Below, one piece after another: positions 27,024 through 36,380 of a DNA stretch of 64,000 bases; position 1 is the first letter of the stretch, and each line of letters opens with the position of its first letter. The stretch is taken from contig NZ_REFR01000010.1 of NCBI RefSeq assembly GCF_003688555.1, forward strand, positions 186,001 to 250,000. Direction: 5' to 3'. The notes beneath the pieces are model-generated. The model saw only the letters and a program-made list of their open reading frames with translations, was not told where the DNA came from and made no database searches. A program made the translations under genes and the position numbers. The DNA is from Eilatimonas milleporae (lineage in GTDB: Bacteria; Pseudomonadota; Alphaproteobacteria; Sphingomonadales; Kordiimonadaceae).

Positions 27024-29939
27024 CTATCCGAAAGTTCGTTGCCACCAGCCGCGTTTTTTGGGTTGCGGGTTCGTGTCCGTGGGTTTTCCGCCACCTTCTG
27101 CCTCGACAGGAGCATCTGCAACCGGTGTCGGGGCCGGTATGTCGGCAGCTGCGGGTTTGGGGGCGGCGGTATCCCGTCCGGCCGGCACCGGTGCCGTTTG
27201 CGTTGCAGGGGCTGGCGATGTCTTGTCCGCTGTATCCGTGTCTTTATCCGCCTTTTTGGGTTTGGGGGCGGTCTTGCGCGGCCGGCGCGCAGGTTTTGCC
27301 GGTTCCGTTGCGGATTTTTCCGCTGTGGCGGCGGTGTTCTCAGCTCCGGCAGTTTCGGCCGCTGCGGCGGTTTTTGCCTTTGCCGGTTTGCGGCGGCTGC
27401 GTTTCGGCTTGTCCTCGGACGGTTTTTCACCGCTTTCCGAAGATGGGGCACTGTCCGAAGACTGGACATCCGCTTCATCCTGAACGGGGGCTTCTTCCGC
27501 TTCCGTTTTTTTACGGGTACGACGGCGGCGCGGTTTGGCCGGGGCGTCTTCCGCAGGGGACTTTATGCCGGTATCCCCTTGGCTCTCCAAGGCCTGCGAT
27601 GCTGTTTCCGGCTCAGTTGCACCATCCGCGTCTGCGGCATCCGCTGTCTTGCCTTCCGGCTCTGCCGGTTTTTTCCGGGTGCGGCTGCGGCGTGGCTTGG
27701 GTTTATCGCCTTCGCCTTCGGCAGCTTTGCTGTCCGGCTGTGTTTCGGATTTTGTTTCCGCATCCGTGTCGGCCTCATCAGTATGGGGCACATCGGTATG
27801 GGCGTCTGCCGTATCCGCGGGCATTGTTTCAGACGGGGCCTCGGCCGTGACTGTGTCGCTGACCGTATCAGTCGTATCCTGCGCAATGGTCTCGTCGCCG
27901 GTGCGGTTCCGGCGCCGTCGTCCGCCGCGCCGTCCGCGCCGTCTGCGATTGCTCTCGGACGCGGTTTTATCATCCTCGTCGGTTTCGCCGCTGCGGGGGG
28001 GCGATGCCGTCTCGCTGCCGCTCTCTGCCTGGGTCTGACCGGTGTCGGTCATGTCCTCACCGCTTTTCTTGCGGCGACGGCGACGGCGTTTACGCTTCGG
28101 CTTTTCGTCATCCTGTGGGTCGGCCTGGGCAAGGGCGGCCCCGGTTGCTTCCTGCATACCTTCCGGCGTGACGATTGCCTCGCTGCTTTCTTCTGTCCGG
28201 GCACCGCCGACACGGGCCTCGCGCGTAATCTCGATATCAGACTGGCTGATAGTGCTGCTTGCAACGATATCAACCCTGAAGTCGTATCGTTCTTCCAGTT
28301 CCAGAAGCAGGGCGCGTTTCTTGTTCAGCAGATAAATCGCGACATCCGGATGGACATGCACGGCGATTGATGCGCTGCGTCCGCGAATCCCTTCTTCCTC
28401 AATCTGGCGCAGTGCCGAAAGGGAAGCAAAATCCACAGAGCGGACAAAGCCGGTTCCGTTACAGTGCTGGCATGGCTCCGTGCTGACCTCCATCAGGTTC
28501 GGACGCAGCCGCTGGCGCGACATTTCCATCAGTCCGAACGAGGAAATGCGTCCCACCTGAATGCGTGCACGGTCGCTTTTCAGCACGTCCTTCATGCGTT
28601 TTTCGACGGCACGGTTGTTGCCGCGTTCTTCCATGTCGATGAAGTCGATCACGACAAGACCGGCCATATCGCGCAGGCGCAGTTGGCGGGCGATTTCTTC
28701 AGCCGCTTCCAGATTGGTTTTAAGGGCGGTGCCCTCGATATTGTGTTCCTTGGTCGCCCGTCCCGAATTGACGTCTATGGAGATGAGGGCCTCGGTCGGG
28801 TTGATGACCACATATCCACCGGAGCGCAACTGCACAACCGGGTGGTACATGCTGTCAAGCTGGCTTTCCACCTGATACCGGTGGAACAGCGGAATACGGT
28901 CTTTGTAATGCTGAACCTTTTTCGCGTGGCTCGGCATCAGCATTTTCATGAAGTCCTTGGCGGACCGGTAGCCGGCTTCGCCTTCAACCAGTATTTCATC
29001 CACGTCCCGCGAATACAGGTCGCGGATCGTGCGCCGGATCAGGTCGGCTTCTTCATAAATCAGGGCAGGGGCCACTGATTTCAGGGTCAGCTCCCGAATA
29101 CCGTTCCACAGGCGAAGCAGATATTCATAATCGCGCTTGATTTCCGCCTTGGTCCGCTGAAGTCCGGCTGTCCGGACGATCAGGCCCATATCTTCCGCCA
29201 GGTTCAGGGAGGAAATGATCGTCTTCAGGCGCTTGCGGTCCGCAGGCGAGGAAATCTTGCGGCTGATGCCGCCGCCATTGGTGGAATTCGGCATCAGCAC
29301 GCAGTACCGCCCGGCAAGCGAGAGATACGTCGTCAGCGCCGCGCCTTTGTTGCCCCGTTCTTCCTTGACGACCTGAACCAGCAGGACCTGCCGCTTACGG
29401 ATGACTTCCTGAATGTTGTAGCGACGTTTCAGTTCCCGCAGTCCCCGGCGCCGTGCGGCCGCGGCCGCGACTTCGTCGTCGCGTTCGGCCTCGGCGGCGT
29501 CGCCGCCGTCCGAAACGGCTTCGGCCTCATCCATATCATCCCCGTTGGCATCCGGCCCGTTGACATCGGGGTCTTCACCGTCGGCACCGGATTTGGGGGC
29601 TGCGGCGGCGGTTTCATCGCCGTCGACAGGGTCATCGTCGCTCTCGGCGGCGGCTTCGGCCTCGGCTGCCATCAGAGCTTCACGGTCCTCGACCGGAATC
29701 TGGTAATAATCGGGGTGGATTTCGCTAAAGGCCAGGAAACCGTGGCGGTTGCCGCCATATTCCACAAACGCGGCCTGGAGGGAGGGCTCCACCCGTGTCA
29801 CACGGGCGAGATAGATATTCCCTTTCAGTTGGCGTCTTGCTGTGGCTTCGTAATCGAATTCCTCTACGCGGCTTCCCTTAACGACTGTGACGCGCGTCTC
29901 TTCGGTATGACGCGCATCGATAAGCATTCTGATCGACAT
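27024..29939 (-). CDS. rne: Ribonuclease E
   Basis: This 971-residue endonuclease initiates mRNA decay and processes rRNA and tRNA. The catalytic half has an S1 domain that carries an acidic insertion (about residues 90-165), the RNase H-like and 5'-sensor regions, the metal aspartates in ISIDVNSGR and VVIDFIDME, and a zinc link with CQHC in EPCQHCNGTGFV. From about 590 on, the chain is a long low-complexity scaffold of alternating basic (KRKRRRRRRKK) and acidic/Thr/Ala-rich stretches. It ends in RGWWQRTFG, the GWW motif that binds PNPase in Caulobacter. It is divergent from amiC and has its own terminator. Confidence 0.97.
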   Translation of the reverse strand: MSIRMLIDARHTEETRVTVVKGSRVEEFDYEATARRQLKGNIYLARVTRVEPSLQAAFVEYGGNRHGFLAFSEIHPDYYQIPVEDREALMAAEAEAAAESDDDPVDGDETAAAAPKSGADGEDPDVNGPDANGDDMDEAEAVSDGGDAAEAERDDEVAAAAARRRGLRELKRRYNIQEVIRKRQVLLVQVVKEERGNKGAALTTYLSLAGRYCVLMPNSTNGGGISRKISSPADRKRLKTIISSLNLAEDMGLIVRTAGLQRTKAEIKRDYEYLLRLWNGIRELTLKSVAPALIYEEADLIRRTIRDLYSRDVDEILVEGEAGYRSAKDFMKMLMPSHAKKVQHYKDRIPLFHRYQVESQLDSMYHPVVQLRSGGYVVINPTEALISIDVNSGRATKEHNIEGTALKTNLEAAEEIARQLRLRDMAGLVVIDFIDMEERGNNRAVEKRMKDVLKSDRARIQVGRISSFGLMEMSRQRLRPNLMEVSTEPCQHCNGTGFVRSVDFASLSALRQIEEEGIRGRSASIAVHVHPDVAIYLLNKKRALLLELEERYDFRVDIVASSTISQSDIEITREARVGGARTEESSEAIVTPEGMQEATGAALAQADPQDDEKPKRKRRRRRRKKSGEDMTDTGQTQAESGSETASPPRSGETDEDDKTASESNRRRRGRRGGRRRRNRTGDETIAQDTTDTVSDTVTAEAPSETMPADTADAHTDVPHTDEADTDAETKSETQPDSKAAEGEGDKPKPRRSRTRKKPAEPEGKTADAADADGATEPETASQALESQGDTGIKSPAEDAPAKPRRRRTRKKTEAEEAPVQDEADVQSSDSAPSSESGEKPSEDKPKRSRRKPAKAKTAAAAETAGAENTAATAEKSATEPAKPARRPRKTAPKPKKADKDTDTADKTSPAPATQTAPVPAGRDTAAPKPAAADIPAPTPVADAPVEAEGGGKPTDTNPQPKKRGWWQRTFG

Positions 29940-30509
29940 CTATTGTTTCTCCGAGCGGGCTGCCGCGCGGTCGCACCCTCGGGAATGAGGGGGGCGCTGG
30001 CGGGCCCTTGTACAAAATTATGCCCTCCGGCCACTGCCGGAGAGAAAAGCTGGATAAGGACCCTGCCGTCCGGATGCGTCCACGATGACGAACGCCGCCA
30101 AGCCGCTTGCGAGGCCGGGGCAAATCCGTCGATTGCGTGGTAAATCATGGAAGGCATCGGGTCTTTATCCGGTTAGAGACCGACCGTTCCGGGCCGCCGC
30201 CGGTATCCTGTCCGTAAATGTGGGAACAGTTATTTGCCGCGGGTCCGAAAATATGACCGGTGCTGGACCTGTCGCCTGAAACAGACGGCAAATCGGTAAA
30301 CTTTCACGCCAATCTAGTGATTTCACCTGCACATGACAATCCTCTTTCGTGCGGGCGATGCCAACCTGCCGTGGCGGACCGGCTGTTGACCATGACATGT
30401 CTTGTTCCATTGTCACGAAAGACTTACAATACAATGCCGTATAAAGAAACGTATAATATGGCGGTGTCTACGGCGTAAGGCCATGCAGTGCAGGGAGCCC
30501 CGCGGAACA
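29940..30509. other. Divergent rne / amiC intergenic region with rne leader hairpin
   Basis: No credible gene lies in this 570-nt gap. On the rne side a perfect hairpin, CTCCGGC (30025-30031) with GCCGGAG (30036-30042) and a 4-nt loop, is followed on the rne strand by an A/U-rich CATAATTTTGTACAA. This is the sort of leader through which RNase E usually controls its own message. On the amiC side a TATAAT (30454-30459) lies about 50 nt before the likely start codon. No repeats or tRNA are seen. Confidence 0.5.
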
Positions 30510-31751
30510 ATGCGGCTTATGACTGATTTGTTGTACAGGCGGCCATGTGCCGGGCGTGCGGTATCCGTTTTTTTCCTTTTTATTGCCTTGGGTTTGCTGG
30601 TGTCCGTGACGGGTGGGGCCGGGGCTGCCGATACGTCGATCAAGGGTATCCGTTTCGGTGAAAATGCCGGGCGGACGCGTATTGTTCTCGATGTTTCACA
30701 GGCAACAACACCCCGTCTCTTTCTGCTGCGGGACCCGAACAGGGTTGTTATCGATCTGGCAGGGGCCGAATGGTTGAACACGACCCCGGCCAGCGCGCGC
30801 GGCGTGGTTGCCCGGTACCGTCACGGCCTGTTCAGTGCCGATACCTACCGCATTGTTCTGGATTTGTCGCGGGCCGCTGTGATCGCGCGGTCCTTCACCC
30901 TGCCGCCAAACGGCAAGCGCGGATACAGACTGGTCATCGATTTGGAGCCGGCGGATCAGGACCGGTTTCTGGCTGCGGTGGCCGCGACACGCAAGGCCCG
31001 CCAGGCCTCCCGCGTGCCCGAGCACGATATCGTGCAGACACCTGTGCGGCGCGCATCGGACAAACGCGTCATTGTGGTCGATCCCGGTCATGGCGGTATC
31101 GATCCCGGAACCCTCGGTGTTCTTGGGGTGAATGAAAAGATCATCACCCTGCGTATGGCCCGCGTCATCAGGAAGGAACTGGCCAAAAATCCCCGCTATG
31201 AAGTGCATCTGACACGGGACCGGGATATCTTCATCCCCTTGCGAAAGCGCATCGATATTGCCCGCAGGCATGGGGCGGAACTGTTTATCAGCGTGCACGC
31301 GGATGCCATCAAAAACCCCAAGGTACGGGGCGGAACCGTATATACCCTGTCCGAGACATCATCGGATAGGGAAGCGGCGCGCCTGGCGGCAAAAGAGAAC
31401 AAGTCCGATCTGATCGCCGGCCTTAATCTGGAAGAGGCGGCGGATGAGGTGAGCAGCATTCTGATCGAGTTGGCGCAACGGGAAACCATGAATTATTCGG
31501 CGGAGTTCGCCGGCATGCTCCTGCCCGAAATGCGGCGTGAGGTCGTCATGCATAAGCGCGGTCACCGTTTCGCCGGTTTTGTGGTGCTGAAAGCACCTGA
31601 TGTACCGTCGGTTCTGATCGAAACGGGCTATCTGTCCAACAGGGCGGATGCCCGTGTCTTGGACAGCGCCGAAGGACGGCTGCGCATTGCGCGGGCAATC
31701 CGCCGGGCCACCGACAAATATTTTGAGCGCCTGACCGCCATGGGGCGGTGA
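30510..31751 (+). CDS. amiC: N-acetylmuramoyl-L-alanine amidase with AMIN domain
   Basis: From the ATG at 30510 the product is 413 residues. It has an N-terminal export signal (VSVFFLFIALGLLVSVTGG), an AMIN localisation domain (about 40-150; IKGIRFGENAGRTRIVLDVS, and VVIDLAGAEW) and an Amidase_3 zinc domain (about 190-410). Zinc-site motifs are VVDPGHGGIDPG, SVHADA and VLIETGYLSN. The enzyme cleaves septal peptidoglycan to let daughter cells separate. The start is uncertain: GGGAG lies 12 nt before 30510, and in-frame ATGs at 30483 and 30519 also exist. It precedes the PBP1A gene, the standard alphaproteobacterial order. Confidence 0.93.
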   Translation: MRLMTDLLYRRPCAGRAVSVFFLFIALGLLVSVTGGAGAADTSIKGIRFGENAGRTRIVLDVSQATTPRLFLLRDPNRVVIDLAGAEWLNTTPASARGVVARYRHGLFSADTYRIVLDLSRAAVIARSFTLPPNGKRGYRLVIDLEPADQDRFLAAVAATRKARQASRVPEHDIVQTPVRRASDKRVIVVDPGHGGIDPGTLGVLGVNEKIITLRMARVIRKELAKNPRYEVHLTRDRDIFIPLRKRIDIARRHGAELFISVHADAIKNPKVRGGTVYTLSETSSDREAARLAAKENKSDLIAGLNLEEAADEVSSILIELAQRETMNYSAEFAGMLLPEMRREVVMHKRGHRFAGFVVLKAPDVPSVLIETGYLSNRADARVLDSAEGRLRIARAIRRATDKYFERLTAMGR

Positions 31752-31915
31752 TACCCTGCGGCACGGGGCGTCATACGACCACGGCCACAGGTCGGCCAGC
31801 CCCTATGGCCTGACCGTCTGCCGTCAGCCTATCGTCAGCCGGCGAACATGCCGCGCCGATGCGCCGTGAAGGCGTGTTTCCCCCCGTGAGCGGATTGCCT
31901 AATAAGTGACACATT

Positions 31916-31952
31916 GATTTGCATAAAAGAGACTTGGGATTTGCATAAAAGA
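31916..31952. repeat. Perfect 15-bp direct repeat upstream of PBP1A
   Basis: GATTTGCATAAAAGA occurs at 31916-31930 and again at 31938-31952. The period is 22 bp, two helical turns. A degenerate third copy (10 of 15 matches) follows at 31958-31972. It lies 56 bp before the PBP1A start, in an AT-rich stretch, so it looks like a repeated protein-binding site in the promoter. Confidence 0.65.
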
Positions 31953-32007
31953 AATCAGGGTTTCTTAAAATACGAGGAATATCTGTCTGACCGGTGGGTT
32001 TTACGTT

Positions 32008-34596
32008 ATGCCGGTTCAGTCAGGCCGGGGTACGGGTAAGTTTGCGGGCGAGATGACCGAAATAAACGATTTGGAAAATACTGTCGAGAATACCCCGGAG
32101 ACTGGCGGGGCGGATCGACCCCGGCGGCGGTCCTTGTGGTTCCGGTTGTTCATTTGGGGCGGTGTCCTGGCCGTCTTGGGGGCAGTCGCGGCCGTTTCCG
32201 TCATCATATGGGCGATTATCCACTATGGGCGCGATTTGCCCGATTACCGCCAGCTTGCCAATTACGAACCGGCCGTCATCACCCGTATACACGCCGGTGA
32301 TGGCAGTCTGCTGCGGGAATTCGCACGGCAACCCCGTCTGTTCGTGCCTATCGAGGCCGTGCCCGAGCAATTGGTGAATGCCTTTCTGTCGGCGGAAGAC
32401 AAAAATTTCTACGACCATGCCGGGCTGGACTATATGGGCATGGTGCGGGCCATGCTGCGCAATGTCATCAGCCTGGCACAGGGGAACCGCCTGCAGGGGG
32501 CATCCACCATCACCCAGCAGGTGGCACGCAACTTCCTGCTGACGCTCGATCAGCGTGTGGACCGCAAGATCAAGGAAATGATCCTGACCCTCCGCATAGA
32601 GCGGGCGTTCAGCAAGGACCGTATTCTCGAGCTGTATCTCAATGAAATCAATTTCGGCAACCGCTCCTACGGGGTGGCGGCAGCGGCCCTGAATTATTTC
32701 AACAAGGCGCTGAACGAACTGACGGTTGCCGAAATGGCCTATCTGGCGGCCCTGCCGAAAGCGCCGCACAATTATCACCCTGTTCGCAACAAGGCCCGTG
32801 CGGTCGCGCGCCGGAACTGGGTGCTGAGCCGTATGCATATCCTCGGGTTTATCGATGACGCTCTTTACCGGGCGTCCGTGGACGAGGACCTGGTGATGCG
32901 TGAACGTACGGGGCAGGCTCTGTTCAAGGCTGATTATTTCGCCGAGGAAGTGCGCCGGGAGGTTGCCGGGCGATATGGTCAGAAAACCCTTTACGAAGGG
33001 GGGTTGTCGGTCCGCACGTCCCTGGAACCGCACTTGCAGCGTATTGCCGAGGCCACCCTGCGTAACGGCCTGATCGCCTATGATCGCCGGCATGGATGGC
33101 GCGGCCCCATCGCCCGCACGCAGGTGACCCCGGACTGGAAGGAAAAACTGGCCGCCAGGGCTGTGTCCCTCGGGATGGCTGACTGGCGACTGGCCCTTGT
33201 TCATGAAGTGCGTGCGAGCGGGGCGATTATCGGCTTTGCCGATGGCGTATACGGTTTTGTGCCGTTCGAGGCCGTGACATGGGCACGCGCATGGCGCACC
33301 GGCGAGCGGTTGGGCCCGAAAGTCAGCGACATGGCGGAAGTTCTGGCCATCGGCGATGTCGTGCCGGTCTCGCCCCTGAACGGAAGCGCCTCGGTTTCTC
33401 TGGACAATTTCTGGCAGGAAGACGGTGCGGCCATGGATGCGGTCGCCCAATACCGGTTGGAACAGGTGCCGGCGGTGCAGGGCGGTCTGGTTGCCATGGA
33501 CCCGCACACAGGGCGTGTCCTGGCGCTGGTCGGCGGCTATGATTATGACGCCAGCGAATATAACCGTGCGACCCAGGCCGAGCGTCAGCCGGGATCGGCT
33601 TTCAAGCCATTCGTTTATGCCGCGGCCCTTGACAAGGAGTTCACGCCGGCCAGCCTGGTTCTGGATGCGCCGTTTGTGATCGATCAGGGCGACGGTCTCG
33701 GTAAATGGAAGCCCAAGAACAGCTCAAACAGATTTTATGGGCCGAGCACGCTGCGTCTGGGGCTGGAAAAATCCCGCAATCTGATGACGGTGCGGCTGGC
33801 GCAATATATCGGGATGCCCGCCATTTTGAATTATGCCCGCCGCTTCGATCTGGCCGGCAATATGGAGCCGTCGCTGGCGGCTTCTCTTGGCGCCGGCGAA
33901 GTGACGCTTTTGAAACTGACGGCAGCCTACGGCATGCTGGTCAATGGCGGCAAATACATCGCGCCCAGTCTGATTGACCGGATACAGGACCGGCGCGGGC
34001 GTACGATTTATGCCCATGACGGGCGTGACTGCGCTGCCTGTGATCTTCCCTGGACCGGCACGGCATTCGAACCGGATTTGCCGGATTCGCGCCGTACCGT
34101 CATCGACCCGCAAACCGCTTTTCAGCTTGTTTCCATGCTGGAAGGGGTGGTCCAGAACGGAACAGGCCGCAAGATCCGTGTTCTCGGGCGCCCCCTTGGC
34201 GGTAAAACCGGCACCACCAACGATTCAGCCGATGCCTGGTTTGTCGGCTTTGCCCCCGATTTGGTGGTGGGGGTATTTGTCGGGTTTGATCGGCCGCGTT
34301 CTTTGGGACCCGGCGAGGAAGGGTCCAGTGTCGCGGTGCCGATTTTCCGCGATTTCATGCGCGATGCCTTAAAAGGGGAGCCTGCCATCCCGTTCCGCAT
34401 GCCCACAGGCATTCGGCTGGTGCGGATCAATGCGGAAACGGGCAGACCCGCCCGTTACGGCGAGGAAAAGATGATCCTTGAAGCGTTCAAGCCAGGCACG
34501 GAACCCGGCTTTGGCGATGTTGCCGTGCTTGACGGATCGCTGCCAATCGGCGAAACCAAGAGCACCGTGCGCAAGGGGACCGGCGGAATTTATTGA
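32008..34596 (+). CDS. mrcA: Penicillin-binding protein 1A (bifunctional transglycosylase/transpeptidase)
   Basis: The 862-residue product has a basic, disordered N-terminal tail, one membrane helix (FIWGGVLAVLGAVAAVSVI), a GT51 glycosyltransferase domain (EDKNFYDHAGLD with the catalytic Glu, GASTITQQVARNFLL, ELYLNEINFG), a linker OB-like domain, and a transpeptidase domain. The transpeptidase nucleophile is in PGSAFKPF (SxxK), with KSRN and KTGTTNDSADAWFVG. It polymerises and crosslinks peptidoglycan at the inner membrane. An alternative ATG at 32053 would drop 15 residues; the upstream sites are weak for both. It follows amiC and precedes prfB. Confidence 0.95.
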   Translation: MPVQSGRGTGKFAGEMTEINDLENTVENTPETGGADRPRRRSLWFRLFIWGGVLAVLGAVAAVSVIIWAIIHYGRDLPDYRQLANYEPAVITRIHAGDGSLLREFARQPRLFVPIEAVPEQLVNAFLSAEDKNFYDHAGLDYMGMVRAMLRNVISLAQGNRLQGASTITQQVARNFLLTLDQRVDRKIKEMILTLRIERAFSKDRILELYLNEINFGNRSYGVAAAALNYFNKALNELTVAEMAYLAALPKAPHNYHPVRNKARAVARRNWVLSRMHILGFIDDALYRASVDEDLVMRERTGQALFKADYFAEEVRREVAGRYGQKTLYEGGLSVRTSLEPHLQRIAEATLRNGLIAYDRRHGWRGPIARTQVTPDWKEKLAARAVSLGMADWRLALVHEVRASGAIIGFADGVYGFVPFEAVTWARAWRTGERLGPKVSDMAEVLAIGDVVPVSPLNGSASVSLDNFWQEDGAAMDAVAQYRLEQVPAVQGGLVAMDPHTGRVLALVGGYDYDASEYNRATQAERQPGSAFKPFVYAAALDKEFTPASLVLDAPFVIDQGDGLGKWKPKNSSNRFYGPSTLRLGLEKSRNLMTVRLAQYIGMPAILNYARRFDLAGNMEPSLAASLGAGEVTLLKLTAAYGMLVNGGKYIAPSLIDRIQDRRGRTIYAHDGRDCAACDLPWTGTAFEPDLPDSRRTVIDPQTAFQLVSMLEGVVQNGTGRKIRVLGRPLGGKTGTTNDSADAWFVGFAPDLVVGVFVGFDRPRSLGPGEEGSSVAVPIFRDFMRDALKGEPAIPFRMPTGIRLVRINAETGRPARYGEEKMILEAFKPGTEPGFGDVAVLDGSLPIGETKSTVRKGTGGIY

Positions 34597-34660
34597 TCCG
34601 CCAAGCTTTTCATGACACGGCGTTTATCCACCAATCTTTAATGAATATATGAGGAAATCC

Positions 34661-35789
34661 ATGCGCGCGGAAGCCCAAGCGACCGTAGACCAACTCAAGC
34701 AGTCCCTGGCACTGCTGAGGAGGCATCTTTGACTGGGATCAGGCTGTTCTCAGACTGGACGAACTGAATACCCTCGCCGAATCTCCCGATTTATGGAACG
34801 AGCCTACAAAGGCGCAAAAACTGATGCGGGAACGGACCCGGCTGGACCAGTCGATTTCCGCCGTCAGCGGGATTGAGGGCGACCTTGCCGATACGGTCGA
34901 AATCCTTGAAATGGCGACAGCCGAAGGGGATAGCGACATGGAGGCGGAAGCCGAGGCCGCCTTGTCCGGGCTGGCCGAAAAGGCGAAGGCGGCTGAACTG
35001 ACGGCTCTGCTGTCGGGCGAGGCCGACGGTAATGATACCTATGTGGAAATTCATTCCGGTGCTGGCGGCACGGAGTCCCAGGACTGGGCCAGCATGTTGC
35101 TGCGCATGTATGTCCGTTGGGCTGAAAAGCACGGCTTCAAGGTTGAAACCGTACAGTATATGGCGGGCGAGGAGGCCGGCATCAAATCCGCGACCATTCT
35201 GGTCAAGGGAGAAAATTCCTATGGCTGGCTGAAGACTGAATCCGGCGTACATCGGCTGGTCCGGATTTCCCCGTATGATTCCAGCGCCAGACGGCACACC
35301 AGCTTTGCTTCGGCCTGGGTGTATCCGGTGATCGATGACACAATTGATATTGAGGTCAGCGAGAGCGATCTGAAAGTGGATACTTACCGGGCGTCCGGTG
35401 CCGGTGGGCAGCATGTGAATACGACGGATTCCGCCGTTCGCATCACCCATTTACCCAGCGGAATTGTCGTTCAGTGTCAGAATGAGCGATCGCAGCACAA
35501 AAATCGCGCCACGGCGATGGCGATGCTGCGCGCGCGTTTATATGAAGCGGAATTGCGCCGGCGTGAAGAAGAAGCCAATGCGGTCAATGCCCAGAAAACC
35601 GAAATCGGCTGGGGCCATCAGATTCGCTCTTATGTTCTTCAGCCTTATCAGATGGTGAAGGATCTGCGGACCGGGCAGGAGTCCAGTCAGCCGCAGAACA
35701 TACTGGACGGAGACCTTGATGATTTCATGGCCGCAGCCCTGGCGGCGCGTGTGCATGGCACCGAAGCGGACGTTTACGATATCGATTAA
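34661..35789 (+). CDS. prfB: Peptide chain release factor 2, with programmed +1 frameshift
   Basis: RF2 releases proteins at UGA and UAA. The gene is in two frames: codons 1-23 run from the ATG at 34661 (GAGGAA upstream) to CTT, then the in-frame TGA at 34730 is bypassed by slipping one base so that reading continues at GAC (34731). The recoding site is standard: AGGAGG, 3 nt, then CTTTGAC. The joined protein has 375 residues. It has the ribosome-catalytic GGQ in [15 protein letters not shown], and the stop-reading tripeptide is SPY in [17 protein letters not shown] where E. coli has SPF. Low RF2 promotes frameshifting, an autoregulatory loop. It is intact, not a pseudogene. Confidence 0.97.
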
Positions 35790-35862
35790 GGCAAAAGGCG
35801 CCGCGAAATCCTGGCTTCGGTAAGCCGGATGTGTCGGGCTTTTGCGGTAAAGCGTACTGATC

Positions 35863-35896
35863 AAAGGCTGTCCTCAAGCGTGGGGCAGCCTTTTTT
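35863..35896 (+). terminator. Rho-independent terminator of prfB
   Basis: AAAGGCTGTCC (35863-35873) pairs with GGGCAGCCTTT (with one G-U pair) across a short loop, followed by a run of six Ts ending at 35896. It lies 74 nt after the prfB stop and faces the convergent bactofilin gene. Confidence 0.85.
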
Positions 35897-35918
35897 GTGG
35901 TATTCGAGGGTGTCGGGC

Positions 35919-36380
35919 TTATTCGGCGGCCGTGGGGGCTTTCAGGAAATCCGGTGCCGGGGTCTCCGTATCCCGTGACGGAGCGGGTAGGGCCCCTGTC
36001 TGGGATAACGGATTATCCAGATTGGTGTATGTTCCCGTCAGTTTGGCCCCGGCTTCCACGGTCAGGCTGGCATGATAGACGTCACCCTCAACCCGTGCGG
36101 ATTTTTCCAGGCGCACGGTCTTTGCCCGGATATCGCCGGAAACCTGGCCACGGATTGTCGCCGTCTCCGCACTGATCATGCCGCTGATCGAACCGGTTTC
36201 ACCCATGACAAGGCTGCTGCAGGTCAGGTCGCCGATAATGCTTCCGTCCAATTGGACCTCACCGGCGGTTTTCACATGGCCCTCGATTTCCACATCGGCA
36301 CCGATGATTGATGGGGTGGTCACACTGCCTCCCGTCCTAGCCGTCTGCGCTTTGATATCGTCTTTGGATTTCGCGAACAT
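35919..36380 (-). CDS. Bactofilin (polymer-forming cytoskeletal protein)
   Basis: The 153-residue protein has a short N-terminal tail, a central right-handed beta-helix domain (about 22-120) and a Pro-rich tail. Typical rungs are SIIGADVEIEGHVKTAGEVQLDGSI (in parts), GDLTCSSLVMGETGSI, GQVSGDIRAKTVRLEKSARVEGDV. Bactofilins polymerise without nucleotides at the membrane and place cell-wall enzymes. The start codon lies inside the 3' end of the M23 peptidase gene (44-bp overlap, GAGGG 9 nt upstream). This pairing with a LytM-type peptidase is well known for bactofilins and argues that the two act together in cell shape or curvature. Confidence 0.92.
   Translation of the reverse strand: MFAKSKDDIKAQTARTGGSVTTPSIIGADVEIEGHVKTAGEVQLDGSIIGDLTCSSLVMGETGSISGMISAETATIRGQVSGDIRAKTVRLEKSARVEGDVYHASLTVEAGAKLTGTYTNLDNPLSQTGALPAPSRDTETPAPDFLKAPTAAE

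Noticed and set aside
29864-30157. Small leftward open frame overlapping the rne start region
   Set aside because: It overlaps the rne coding start and leader and has no ribosome site or recognisable product.
34661-35789. prfB as a frameshifted pseudogene
   Set aside because: The break is the conserved programmed +1 site with AGGAGG and CTTTGAC, and all functional motifs after it are intact.
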